A stretch of DNA of 37,918 bases from Cylindrobasidium torrendii FP15055 ss-10 (Eukaryota; Basidiomycota; Agaricomycetes; Agaricales; Physalacriaceae). The notes beneath the pieces were generated by a model, which saw only the letters and a list, made by a program, of their open reading frames with translations, had not been told where the DNA came from and ran no database searches. Position 1 is the first letter of the stretch, and every line of letters starts with the position of its first letter. Positions 10,071 through 20,821 of this stretch are shown here, in pieces. The stretch spans positions 1 to 37,918 of the forward strand of contig KN880661.1 in NCBI GenBank assembly GCA_000934385.1, written 5' to 3'. A program made the position numbers and the translations under genes.

Positions 10071-10865
10071 ATGGATATCCCGCGCACCGACTCTCCCGTC
10101 ACCGGCTTCTACGAGTTCGACTCGCCAATGCCGCTGACTCGTCCTTCGCCTGGCTGGACCCGCGCGTTGTCGAACTCTATGCCCAACGACGACGACTACA
10201 CGGACGACGAAGACAACATGGAGGAGGAGTGGGAGACAACGGCCGAAATACAGTCACTCGTTCACAATCTGTTCCTGCCCTCATCCTCACAGGACTATTC
10301 GTCCAAACGAAGCAGCGTTTCAAGTCGCGCATCGTCGCTTGACTCGTCCTCAACCATCTGCTTTACCCCATGTTCATCCACCCTGCACACGCCCTCATCC
10401 TCAGTGGACCTCAGCAACCGGATGTCAAAATCACGCTCGCTCGCGTCCCTCAGCCTGTGCCCGTCGGCTCGTCGTGCCGCAGTGTACATCCTCGACGACG
10501 ACGAAGAGCAACAGATGGTCGAATTCCCATCGTACTCCGAAAAAATACAGGATATCCTCAGCCCCGTACCCAGCGAAGACGAGGCTTCACCAGACCCACC
10601 GTCGCGCTTCTCTATAGACGAGGAGGAACGACCGCGTCTCAACATACGCGACATTATCTCGCGTACCAGGGCGATATCCATGTCCGCACCGCGCCCACTA
10701 CCCACCACTCCCTCCACCGACACACCGACGCGTCCAGCGTTCCAATTTCCGCAAATGGCATCACCACAGATGCCTATGTCGGCGGCGCTACCTCCTCCAA
10801 CACCGACAACAGCAAAGAAGAGCAAACGCAAAACAGTGCTCTCCTTCTTCAATCTCTCACGCTAG
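10071..10865 (+). CDS. Ser/Pro-rich, acidic, probably disordered protein (264 aa)
   Basis: Single exon. I take the ATG at 10071 because it lies in a strong CACCATGG context; the frame upstream lacks another ATG. I recognise no family. The protein opens MDIPRTDSPVTGFYEFDSP, has an acidic patch around residues 39-53 (DDDYTDDEDNMEEE), long Ser runs (about 75-130), a second acidic stretch with ILDDDEEQQ, and the motif LNIRDIISRTRAISMSAPRP, whose Arg/Ser spacing would suit kinase phosphorylation. It ends in a basic segment, AKKSKRKTVLSFFNLSR. There is no signal peptide or membrane helix. Codon choice is C-rich at third positions and the frame is clean, so it is likely a real gene. A regulatory or scaffold role is only a guess. 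Confidence 0.7.
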   Translation: MDIPRTDSPVTGFYEFDSPMPLTRPSPGWTRALSNSMPNDDDYTDDEDNMEEEWETTAEIQSLVHNLFLPSSSQDYSSKRSSVSSRASSLDSSSTICFTPCSSTLHTPSSSVDLSNRMSKSRSLASLSLCPSARRAAVYILDDDEEQQMVEFPSYSEKIQDILSPVPSEDEASPDPPSRFSIDEEERPRLNIRDIISRTRAISMSAPRPLPTTPSTDTPTRPAFQFPQMASPQMPMSAALPPPTPTTAKKSKRKTVLSFFNLSR

Positions 10866-11642
10866 CCCTTACGTCTCTGACATTGGTTAACTTATACTCA
10901 TATACCTCTTTCCTCTCTTGGTTTGTACGGTTTTCACCCTCCTTCAATTTTAGACATCCGCCTATTTGGACCCTTGGATTTACACGCTCCTTCTGTACCC
11001 ATTTACTCACACTCCTTTGCTTTTTCTCTTCTACCCATTGGACCTCTGTCACCGACGTATATTGTAGCGCTTGTATTGGAATAGTTGCTGTAGTCCTAGC
11101 GTATGTACCATCAGTTTAGCCCATTATCGAGTTATTTGGCACTCCCAACATGCGTGCTCCTGTATGGGTCGTCGGTGTGACATCCGCGGCCGAGGGAGCG
11201 CGCCCGCATGGTCCTCGCTTTAGCTTCTTGTGCTAAGATGAGGCACTTTTCTTAAGTTGGTGACCAGCGCGCCCAGTCCAGCCATGCCGCCTCCAGGTCT
11301 TTGATGCGACCTGAGAAGCAAGTATACGAACTGGCTCTAGACGAGTACCAGATTCCTCGGGACTTGGGAGGATGTCCTTGAAACCGGCGGCATCCAACCC
11401 AGCTCACTGCCATTGGCTCTGGTACTGCATCCATCAAAACCTAAAAGCCTACAAATGCTTTCTTCTCTACAGATCTTTTCCGTACAGAAAGTCCTCGAAT
11501 CCACAGTTGCGATGAATGTTCCGCTGGACGGCGGCGCGCCCTTCCATCCATCTGCCCGCAGCAAATGCCGCCCACCCTCTTTTCTTGACTGATTTTCGAC
11601 TTCATTTTTTCTGTCGCGGTGGATCCCCGGTACCTGCAGTTC

Positions 11643-12071
11643 ATGCCCTTATCCACCCCATCCTCAACTCTCGACTTGCCTTTCCCAGCCACACCCTCTG
11701 CCCCGCACTATCTTGTGCGACTCGGGATTGGCCGCCAGCTTACTCGGTACATGGTAGGTACTGCTTTAACTGATGCGCCTTGCTTTGCCCTCTTTTTTTA
11801 TTTTTCAAACCCTTTTGAGGTGATGATGGACGGATATGAACAGCTCCTCTCCACCGCGCCGGCGTGCCCCTCAGGTTCCATTCGTGTGTGCGACCGTGTG
11901 CATCCCCCCGCTCATCCGCAGTTGCGACCTTCGGGCAGTCCTTGGCACTTTTTTCACGAACTAATCCCAGTGGCAAGCCCTGCAACACAGAGCAAATACG
12001 CAAGACCTTGGGGAAAGCTCGAGGTGAATTCAAGACAGTGGGCGCGTTTTCCCTGGTCCCCGGGCCACTGA
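11643..12071 (+). CDS. Hypothetical ORF (142 aa), doubtful
   Basis: ATG-started open frame: MPLSTPSSTLDLPFPATPSA, then HYLVRLGIGRQLTRYM, followed by a possible GTAGGT donor at about 11756. The N-terminal part, roughly 37 residues, looks more protein-like than the remainder, so it could be the first exon of a multi-exon gene rather than one continuous frame. I recognise no family and could not trace downstream exons. Confidence 0.25.
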   Translation: MPLSTPSSTLDLPFPATPSAPHYLVRLGIGRQLTRYMVGTALTDAPCFALFFYFSNPFEVMMDGYEQLLSTAPACPSGSIRVCDRVHPPAHPQLRPSGSPWHFFHELIPVASPATQSKYARPWGKLEVNSRQWARFPWSPGH

Positions 12072-12092
12072 AAAAGAGAACAAGGTATTTAT

Positions 12093-12121
12093 TTCCTTTA
12101 GGGAACAAGGTTTAGGGAACA
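12093..12121. repeat. Short direct repeat tttagggaacaa x2
   Basis: Two adjacent copies of TTTAGGGAACAA with one or two extra bases. The TTAGGG core matches fungal telomere repeats, but two units inside a euchromatic-looking region are not a telomere. Confidence 0.6.
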
Positions 12122-13147
12122 AAGTTAATTCCGGAGCATCCCGGTGTTAATGGCGAACAAATGCACACTATTCTTTCGCCGATGAATAACCGAATCTCCC
12201 ACGGTCTCATTGGGTCTTTCCTGTTAGAATTAAGTACCCCATATGCCATATCCCACAGAGGGGATGCAGTGGTCCGCCATTCCGCCGCGTTAAGAACTCG
12301 AGGACTCGAAGGTTGTGAATGATCTCACACTGGTGAATGAGTAAATTGAAGAAACTTTGATAGTAAGTCGAGGCTTCGAGCAGCGCGTACTGCGCGCACA
12401 TTGAGGTAGCACTTCCATTTCGAGGGCGTCCCGTGACCGTGTCGGGCACGTTTGACAGTAAGGAGGATGGTCGCTATGCCCCGCAAACTCAACGGCTTGA
12501 CGACACTCTATTTGGCGTTCAACACAGGAGTCAAGACGCCACGGTTTCGGAGGCAAGTCTGCTTCCGCTGTAGCCACCCGATGTCTAGCAATTTGTCAAG
12601 TCCATTCCTCCAGACCTCTTATCATTGACGGAGAGTAATTTCTGCATCGTTCGTTCTCTACGGTCGTGGTTTGAATTCACGCAACGGTGTCGTGCAACCA
12701 ACATCTCCGGACAAAATGCTGCTCAAACGAGGGGTTCGCTGATGATCGACGGCGAGGCCATCCTTCTCTCCCTAAAATGGATTGACAGTCGTTTGCTCTG
12801 ATAAGCACTGAGAAGAATTTCATAATTGTCTCCTTGTGCTTTTCATTTTGGCCATGGAGTATCCTGAGGTATCCAAGACGATGGAAATGTCTGTCGACGG
12901 GGATAACAACTATTGCACCCAGAAAAACAAACGAGTTGGTCTCTGGCCGAGGCTGCGTAGATAAGGAAGACAACCTAGACTAGTCCAACAAGTACATAGG
13001 CTAAGTATGTATGTCAACTCATCTGGTTATAATAGGCTTATGATAGCACTGAATATTTCCACCAGCCAGAGTTTTTTTAATAGTGTCGACAGGCCTAAAT
13101 GTGCTATGTATTACTAGTTCGATTGAAACTTCAATGATAAATTAACT

Positions 13148-14696
13148 CTATACCTTGACACCCAAACCATTCAAAACTCCCTCAATCTCCTTCCATTTCG
13201 AAGAGTACGCCCCAAAGTCACACCAGAATCCTCCATCCTCTCCTGTTCGCTCGTTCTTCTCTGTTCTACCTTGTATAACATGCATAACGCTGCGACCAGG
13301 CTGGTTGGGGTTCATAGCAAATCCACCGGCGTACGACAAGCTTCCATCCGCACCATCGACTGTCTGTTCGGGCTCAAGCGCACCGCCAAACGACAACTTT
13401 CCAATCCCTGCGCCCGCCCAGCTGATGGATATGTACCCTTGCTGGTTCGCAGGCACATATATTGGCGTCGACTGGCGCCGCGCGAGCTCGCGGAGCGTAG
13501 TTGTCGTGTGTTCCATCCAGAGTGGTGTCCGCTGGGCAAGCACGCTCTTGCGGAGGGCAAGTGCAATGTCGGAGATGGATAACTTCTTGGCGGCCGACAC
13601 TGTCCCGAGCTCGACACGCATCCCGCACAGGACGTTGCCCAAGAAGACGGGATCGTCGGGACCGGCGGGAGAGAGTGGTGGGATAACACCACGCATGTTG
13701 CCTTGATACACCAGGGATATAGTCTTGGACGACGGGGCATGGCAGAGGAGGTTCAACTAAAAAGACATGACTGTAAGTATACGCACATGTGCAGTGCATG
13801 GATTGACTCACATAAGTAAGAATAGCAGTGACAATATCATTCTCGCTGACCCAGCGAGCCTTCTCATCGCCAGCCATCGTTTCCGCGCGTAATGCATTCA
13901 CAACAGATAACGGAATGAACAGACTGCGTGAAATCTCCTTGTGTGTCATGACAGCGAACGCGAGAGGAACAAAGTAGCGCAGCGTGCCCCACCATCCGTA
14001 TAGATGCATCGTGGTATTTGCTTTCACTACCGCTTGCTCTTCGGGCGCGCTTGGGTACTCCATTTTCGCAAAGTCAGCCAGAGGGTCTCCGTCCATTACT
14101 TCGGGCAGCACGACCGTCTTCATGTCATCGGCATTGACCAGCTTTGCCCAGGCGCGCACGACGAGTCCCAATCCAAGCATGTCGGCGAAGGCGTGAGGAA
14201 GGTGGAAGCCAATACAGGTCGCATCGTCGAACACATTGACGTGTACGTGCAACATGGGCGTGTCTTTGCCCTTGAGCAGGTCGTCGAGGAAGCTTGGCGT
14301 CGATACATCCCTAAAATCAGGTCGGATAGATAGAACGTCGGGGTGAACACGCTCTTGTAATGACCACCGGTGAGGACAGGGACCAGAGGAGCGCTTAGAA
14401 GTGAAGATGAACGCTGGGCGAGAATCAGAGAGTGAGGCAGGGATGCGAAGGTCCAAGAGTTTCGTCTGCGAAAGTTTGAGATTAGAGACAGGGACCTCAT
14501 AAACACGTACCTTTGCGTTTTTCTTAATTCGCGATGTCAGGATTGGCCAGCGGCCGGTCAACTCCTCCAGCGCGTCTCGGAGTCTGCTTGGGCTTATACG
14601 GCCTCGTGCGACAAGATATGAGCCCATTATAAGTGTCTTCGACGGGGAGGTCTGGTCCAGTATGGGAAGATGTATAATTCTGTCTGAACACGCCAT
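13148..14696 (-). CDS. BAHD-type acyltransferase, array copy 1
   Basis: Three exons: 14511-14696, 13812-14465, 13148-13756, giving 482 residues, normal for the PF02458 transferase family. It starts MACSDRIIHLPILDQ; the conserved WPILTSR closes exon 1. The catalytic HxxxD is HAFAD at about residues 153-157, within FHLPHAFADMLGLG. Near the C-terminus WCDFG (Asp about 460) corresponds to the structural DFGWG motif, though the Trp-Gly is not kept. Such enzymes move acyl groups from acyl-CoA to alcohol or amine acceptors; fungal relatives include trichothecene 3-O-acetyltransferase. The substrate is unknown. Intron 1 (45 nt) is a multiple of three without a stop, so retention would add 15 residues. 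A TATA-like site lies about 65 nt upstream of the ATG. Closest relative in the array is copy 2. Confidence 0.9.
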
Positions 14697-15424
14697 AGTA
14701 GTAGAGTCGGGGTGAGGAGTGGCAAGAAGTATTGAGCAGTGTCGAGTGCGCTTGGTGGTATATATCTAAGTTCCATTTCGAAACTTCCGTCCTTTGCATC
14801 TCGCTCTCTCGCAAAAGTGTGTTGTCAGTGAAACGATCCGCAACTGCGGCACAGCCGCCGAACGAGAGCGAACGGTCATTTTGACAATGAGGCGCTGAAG
14901 CGTGACGGCCATAAGTCGGAGTCCAAGCAATGCTACAAAGCATTGAGAACCCATTCCTCGAAACAAAACCATATCTCACCCGGGCTGTCATTCCGGCAAT
15001 GAGAATTTATGGCTATAAGGCTGGCCTGCTCATTGAATCTGTCTCTTGAGATCCCATAAAATTGTGAGGCATGGCCATGCCCACTTGTGCCCTTGTGGTT
15101 GTAGTGACGATGGGGTGTCGCTGAGGTGTCGTGCGATCAACCTGCCTGGCGGGGGGCCGCCCCGGTGATCGATGACAAGCCCTTATTTTCCTAAAGTGGA
15201 TCAGTGGCATGTGCGTTTGCTAGGTTGACCACGTTAAGAGATTATGAAATCATTGCAATCAATAAACAGAATTATCGTGTTGATGGTAAAAAAGCAGAAA
15301 CCAAGAAGTTACTACAGATAATTGAGCTTCTGGGCAATCTAGTTGTCCGTAACATCGATTAAATTTGTTAATGTCCGATTGAAAGTCTATCTGCTTCTAA
15401 AAATCTAAGAAAAAAAAGAGTTTT
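14697..15424. other. Promoter region of acyltransferase copy 1 and 3' flank of copy 2
   Basis: This contains the TATA-like element of copy 1 (14758-14765). The remainder up to the stop codon of copy 2 at 15425 is non-coding as far as I can see, with an AT-rich stretch at 15240-15420 that fits a 3' UTR and terminator. Confidence 0.5.
14758..14765 (-). promoter_or_regulatory. TATA-like box of acyltransferase copy 1
   Basis: On the minus strand the sequence reads ATATATACCACCAAGCGC, about 65 nt before the start codon. Copy 2 has a similar core (TTATATACCAAGC) at the same distance, which supports a shared core promoter. Confidence 0.55.
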
Positions 15425-16979
15425 CTATACTACCTTGGCTCCCAAACCGTTCAAAGCTCCTTCAATCTCCTTCCAACTAGAAGCGTACGCCCCAAAATCG
15501 CACCAGTATCCGCCATCTTCTCCGGTCAGCTCGTTCCTCTCCGTCTTTCCTTGTATTATATGCGCAAGACTACGCCCACGCTGCTTTGGGTCCAAAGCGT
15601 GTCCACCAACGTACGACAAAGTTCCATCAGCTCCAGTGAGCATTTGTCCGGGCTCTAGCGCAGAGCCAAACGACAACTTTCCAAGTCCTGCGCCCGCCCA
15701 GCTGACAGAATAATATACTTGATGGTGTGCAGGCGAAACGGTGGGGATAGTCTGGCGGCGGGCAACTTCGCGGAGCATAGTCGTCGTGTGCTCCATCCGG
15801 GTTGGTGTGCGCTGGGAAACCATGTTCTTCCGCAAGGCAAGTGCGATTTCCGGGATAGAAAGCTTCTTGGCATCCGAGATGGTCCCAAGCTCGAGACACA
15901 TACTGCCCAAGACGTTGCCAAAGAATACGGGATCGTCGGGGCCGGCAGGCGAGAGTGGCGGGATGATGCCACGCATGTTTGCTTGATACACCAAAGAGAG
16001 CGGCTTGGACGACGGATAATAACAAAGGAGGTTCAGCTGAAAAGAGATGAATGTCAGCATTCAGACGTTTCGTGATCAATTGATTGACTTGCATAAGTAA
16101 GAATAGCGACGACGACATCGTTCTCGCTGACCCAGCGAGTCTTCTCGTCGCCTGCGATTGTCTCACGGCGCAATGCATGTACCACAGGTAACGGGATGAA
16201 AAGAAGTCGTGAAATCTCCTTGTTCATGAGGACGGCGAATATGAGGGGAACATAGTAGCGCAGGGTGTCCCACCATCCAAACAGATACATCGTCGTATTC
16301 GATTTCACTACCGCTTGCTCCTCGGGCGTGCTTGGGAACTCCATTTTCCCAAAGTTGGCGAGAGGGTCTCCGTCCATCACTTTGGGCAGCACGACAGTCT
16401 TCATGTCGTCGGCATTGATGAGCTTGACCCAGGCGCGCACAACGAGTCCTAATCCAAGCATGTCGGCGAAGGCGTGAGGGAGGTGGAAGCCGATACAGGT
16501 GGCATCATCGAAGACATTGACATGAACGTGCACAATAGGGGTGTCTTTGCCCTTCAGCTGGTCGTCGAGGCTGTTCGGCGTCGACACATCCCGAAAGTCT
16601 GGCCCAATGGATACCACGTCGGGATGAACATTCTCTTGTAGTGACCACCTGTGAGGGCAGGGACCAGCAGAACGTTTCGAAGTGAAGACAAAGGGTGGCC
16701 GGGACTCAGAAGTTGAACCAGGAATACGAAGATCCAAGAGTTTCGTCTAATGGAGTTTGAGATAAGGAATTGAAGGTAGCTAGTAGGTCGTACCTTTGTG
16801 TTTTCCTCAATTCGCGATGTGAGGATTGGCCAGCGAGTAATCAACTCCTGCAGCGCTTCCTCCAGGCGGTGTGGACTCAGACGGCCCCGCACGACGAGGT
16901 AGGAACCCATCATGAGTGTTTTGATTGGGTACAACTGGTCCAGTAGAGGAAGATGCACGATTCTGTCAGGGGAGGCCAT
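15425..16979 (-). CDS. BAHD-type acyltransferase, array copy 2
   Basis: Exons 16794-16979, 16093-16746 and 15425-16036 give 483 residues. Exons 1 and 2 have exactly the lengths found in copy 1 (186 and 654 nt). The start is MASPDRIVHLPLLDQ. The active-site motif is HAFAD in FHLPHAFADMLGLG, and the C-terminal motif is GGYWCDFGAYAS. Intron 2 has a GC donor: minus-strand TAT|GCAAGT, where copy 1 reads TAT|GTGAGT; the acceptor is a normal TTTTCAG. The frame joins cleanly with this GC-AG intron (16037-16092). Its role is as for copy 1, with an unknown acceptor substrate. Sequence and exon 3 length place it with copy 1 as a recent duplicate pair. Confidence 0.9.
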
Positions 16980-17365
16980 CGTTGACGTTGAGAGAGGGAG
17001 AGAAAAGAACTGATGGAATAGGCGTCGAAAGTGCTTGGTATATAAGCACAAGCTCGAACTTCCGATGTTATTCTCGCGATTGCGGCTTCATAGCGGATAG
17101 TCAGTGCATCAGTACTCAGTGCTGAGTCAAATCGTCCTGCAACTGTGGTACAGAGCCGCCGGATAATGAACCATCCCGACGCTGACCAACATTATCCCTC
17201 ACATTATCACGCAAGCAGCTCTCAAAGCTCTGGGAATATTCTCGCGGAACATAACTCGTCTCATACTGTCCGAGTCATACCGCGGGTGAAAAACCTGCAG
17301 GTTGTGTTCCTGGCGTCGTCCCGCTCGTTGCATACGGAAGGAAGACATTGGTCAAAATTGATAAC
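16980..17365. other. Promoter region of acyltransferase copy 2 and 3' flank of copy 3
   Basis: It holds a TATA-like site at 17038-17045 about 60 nt upstream of the copy 2 start. No open frame of note is seen in the remaining 320 nt. Confidence 0.5.
17038..17045 (-). promoter_or_regulatory. TATA-like box of acyltransferase copy 2
   Basis: Minus-strand GCTTATATACCAAGCAC. It lies at the same distance from the ATG as in copy 1, and the flanking ACCA..AAGC pattern is shared. Confidence 0.55.
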
Positions 17366-18910
17366 CTAGAGCTGGGACAGAAATGCTTCAATAGCCCGCC
17401 ACTCCGAGGCCACCGCACCAAAGTCACACCAAAACCCACCTTCCTCCCCAGTCGCTTCATTTTTCTCTACCCTTCCCTGCACCGTACAATAGATACTTCT
17501 TCCTGGCATCGTCGGCACCATCGCAAATCCTCCGGCATACGCTAAGCTTCCGTCCGCCGTGTCCGGCTGGTTCGACTCGAGGGCGCCGCCGAAGGAGAGC
17601 TTCCCAATACCAGCGCCGGCCCAGCTTGTCGTGTTATACGCACGCTCGTGAGCTGGCACATACACCGGCATGGATGACCGGCGCGCCATCTCGCGCTGGG
17701 TCGTCGTTGTATGCGCCATGTACGTCGGCGTTCGCTGCGCGAGGATACTCTTGCGGATGGCAAGAGCGATTTCAGGAATGGTCTTCTCTTTTGCGCTGAC
17801 GAGTGGCCCAAGTTCGGTGCGCATGGCGCATTGGGCGTTTCCAAGATACACTGAGCCCGATACAATTAGCGGGGGGATGCAGCCACGCATATTTGCCTGG
17901 AACCCAATGGAAATGGGTTTTTGGGAAGGCGCAATTGAGCAGAGGTGCATCTGAAGGGGGGTCAGAGCGCGCATCGCTGAGGACGTACTGAACACTTGCA
18001 TGGGCTATTATGGCAACAACAATGTCGTTCTCGCTGACCCAGCGCTCTTTCTCGTCGCCCGCCATGGTTTCTTTCCGAAGTCTCTCGATGACGGAGAATG
18101 GAATGAAGATGGTGTGTGCTTCTTCCTTGCTGGTCATGACCTCCCAGGAGATCGGAATGTAGTAGCGCAGCTTCTCCCACCACCCAAAGAGACGTACTGT
18201 CGTGTTTGCCTTTACCTCGGCTTGTGCAGCAGGATCGCTTGGGTATGACCTCGAGCCCCAGTCGGCCAATGGATCCCCCTCCATTAGGGTTGGAAGGGCG
18301 ACGGCTTTCATATCCTCAGAGTTGACAAGTGCTGCCCAAGCCTGAGCGACTATTCCCAGTCCGAGCATGTCGACGAGCACATGAGGAATGTGGATGCCGA
18401 TACAGGTCGCATCATCGAATACATTGACGTGGATATGCAATAATGGGACGTCTTTGCCTTTGAGCAGATCCTTGATAACCGCTGGTGTTGTAGTATCTCT
18501 GAAATCCGAAATGATGCTTAGAATGTCCGGATGTATGCGCTGCTGGTGAGAGAAGAGGTGGGGACAGTGACCACTGGAGCGTTTAGAAGTGAAGACATAG
18601 GACGGTCGAGTTTCAGAAAAGGAGGCTGGGATGCGAAGGTCCAGCAAATGGGTCTACAGTAGAAAGGGAAATCAGAACAAAGGGAAGCTACAATGAATTC
18701 GAACTTCGGACGGAGTCGACATACCGCACGGTTTGCCTCGACTCGCGACGTCAAAATTGGCCAGCGGCCCACTAGCTCGTCTAAAGCTGCGCGAAGTTGG
18801 TCTGGCCTGAGGCGTCCTCTTGCTACGTTACACGAGCTGACGATGATGTCCCGAGCTGGGTAAGGCTGGTCGAGGATAGGCAGATGGACTATTCGGTCGT
18901 CCTTGTGCAT
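17366..18910 (-). CDS. BAHD-type acyltransferase, array copy 3
   Basis: Exons 18725-18910, 18000-18653 and 17366-17950 give 474 residues. The start is MHKDDRIVHLPILDQPYPAR. The catalytic motif is HVLVD in IHIPHVLVDMLGLG, and the C-terminal motif is GGFWCDFGAVAS. Exon 3 is shorter than in copies 1 and 2 (194 codons) and ends AIEAFLSQL, as in copy 4, so copies 3 and 4 form a second subfamily. Intron 2 (17951-17999) has a GC donor, CAT|GCAAGT, where copy 4 has CAT|GTATGT. The predicted activity is acyl-CoA dependent O- or N-acylation of an unknown small molecule. All motifs for activity are in place. Confidence 0.9.
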
Positions 18911-19296
18911 GGTTGTCGTAGCCTGGAAGCAAGTCGCTAGGGCGGTAGTGGAAAGCGCTATCCGAATGAAACATTCCGCAAGACGCCGCCTTCACACTGA
19001 GTATAGATTCATATACACGGGTGCCTGGTCTCCTTAACCGGGATAATGTCATGGCATTAGCAAAGTTGGTATTTTAAAGTTGTTCTCAGGTATCTTGAAC
19101 CACTTCTATCAGTGTGTGAATATCGGACGTCTTGGACACTGGAGAGTCGACCCTAAGCAAATTACGATTACATCAGCCAACTGATCTTCTTCCTACCATC
19201 ATGGACTAAATTGTGTCTACAACAAATTTCGCAGTGAAAGTCGTGAATTATGCCGAGAATATACTCGATGATCTCTTCAAATAGTGTACATGTATT
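18911..19296. other. Intergenic region between acyltransferase copies 3 and 4
   Basis: It contains the upstream region of copy 3 and the 3' flank of copy 4. A weak TATA-like sequence (minus strand TATATGAATC) lies roughly 100 nt before the copy 3 start. No coding sequence seen. Confidence 0.45.
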
Positions 19297-20821
19297 CTAA
19301 AGTTGAGACAGGAAAGCTTCAATTGCCACCCAGCTCGAATTTGCTGCGCTAAAATCACACCAGAATCCCCCTTCTTCCCCAGTGGGCTGGTTGCTTTCGA
19401 CCTTTCCCTGAACGTTACCGTAGAGCCTCCTCCCAAACAGGGCCGGGACTCCTGCAAACCCGCCCGCAAACGCTATGCTTCCATCTGCCCCACCCAAGTC
19501 ACGCTCCTCATCACTGACTTGCTCGAGCGCGCCGCTGAACGAGAGCTTGCCAATGCTCGCAGCGGCCCAACTGGTAGTGTTATATGCAACTTCGTGTGCG
19601 GGGGCATACACAGGTATGGATCCACGACGCGCTAGTTCGCGTTGGGCCGTCGTCGTATGCGCCATGCAAGTTGGTGTGCGCTGTGCGAGGATACTCTTGC
19701 GGATTGCGAGAGCGATTTCCGGGATGAGCTTGGCCTTTGCGATGTCTATTGGCCCCAATTCGGCACGCATAGCACACTGACAATTCCCAAGGTATAAAGA
19801 ATCGGGTTCGCTGAGTGGAGGGATGAGTCCACGCATATTTCCCATGAAGCTGATCGATATAGGTTTCCGAGAAGGCGCGCGCGAAAGGAGATGCATCTAG
19901 CAGAATGTTAGTAAATGGGATTACTCCTCAGAGACACATACATGGGCAAGAATAGCGACAACAATGTCATTCTCACTGACCCAGCGTTCTTTCTCGTCGC
20001 CTAACATCGTTTCCTTCCGTATCCTATCGATAGTGGAGAAGGGGATGAAGACGGTGTGCGCTATTTCCTGGCTCGTCATGGCCTCCCAGATGATAGGAGT
20101 ATAGCAGCGCAGCTTGTCCCACCACCCAAAGAGCTGGACTACCGTGTTCGCTTTCACTTGAGCTCGTACAGTAGGCTCACTTGGGAATGATCTTGAGCCC
20201 CAATCGGCAAGCGGGTCGCCCTCAACAATAGAGGGAAGGAGAACGGTTTTCATGTCCTCCGAATTGATGAGTTTGGCCCATGCGCGCACAATGATTCCCA
20301 GTCCTAACGTGTCGACGACCGCGTGAGGGATATGGATACCAATACACGTCGCATCGTTGAACACATTGACATGGACGTGCAGCATGGGTGTATCTTTCCC
20401 TTTGAGAAGGTCGGCAAGAACGGTCGGTGTCGATGTCTGTCTGAAGTCATGAATAATAGATAAAATGTCTGGATGGATGCGTTGTTGCCGAGAAAAGCGG
20501 TGAGGACAAGAGGCGTTCAAGCGTTTTGACGTGAAGACATAAGCAGGCCGAGCCTGGGAGATTGTAGCCGGAATGCGAATATCAAGAAATCGAGTCTATA
20601 GAAGTTCAGAGGACGCATTGCCCGATGCCCAAACAACGCACCGTAGGGTTGGCCTCCACTCGCGACGTCAAGATTGGCCACTTGCCCACTAGCTCGTCCA
20701 AAGATGCACGAAGTCGGGCTGGCCTCAGACGGCCACGTACGACGTTGCAGGAACTGATAATAGTGTCCCGGGCTGGATAGGTCTGGTCGAGAGTGGGGAG
20801 ATGGATAACTCGGTCGTGCAT
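19297..20821 (-). CDS. BAHD-type acyltransferase, array copy 4
   Basis: Exons 20642-20821, 19942-20595 and 19297-19896 give 477 residues; exon 1 is two codons shorter than in copy 3, and exon 2 is again 654 nt. The start is MHDRVIHLPTLDQTYPAR. The catalytic motif is HAVVD in IHIPHAVVDTLGLG. At the C-terminus the motif reads GGFWCDFSAANS, so the Gly of DFG kept by the other three copies is Ser here, which may alter folding or activity. All introns are GT-AG. Substrate unknown. It is the first gene of the array in the direction of transcription, and a possible eroded copy lies upstream at 21199-21330. Confidence 0.9.

Larger units (their letters stand above)
10866..13147. other. Intergenic region with one doubtful ORF
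   Basis: After the 3' UTR of the Ser-rich gene, the stretch holds one moderately long plus-strand frame (11643-12071, listed separately), a short direct repeat near 12095-12120 (tttagggaacaa twice), and otherwise nothing I can support. The part from 12960 to 13147 is AT-rich and is the 3' flank of acyltransferase copy 1. Confidence 0.4.

Noticed and set aside
10295..10852. Minus-strand ORF of 185 codons rich in Ser, Gly and Arg
   Set aside because: Antisense shadow of the Ser-rich gene at 10071-10865; there is no splice or start context.
12093..12121. Telomere-like TTAGGG units
   Set aside because: There are only two units, separated by other bases and inside gene-bearing DNA. Too little for an interstitial telomere.
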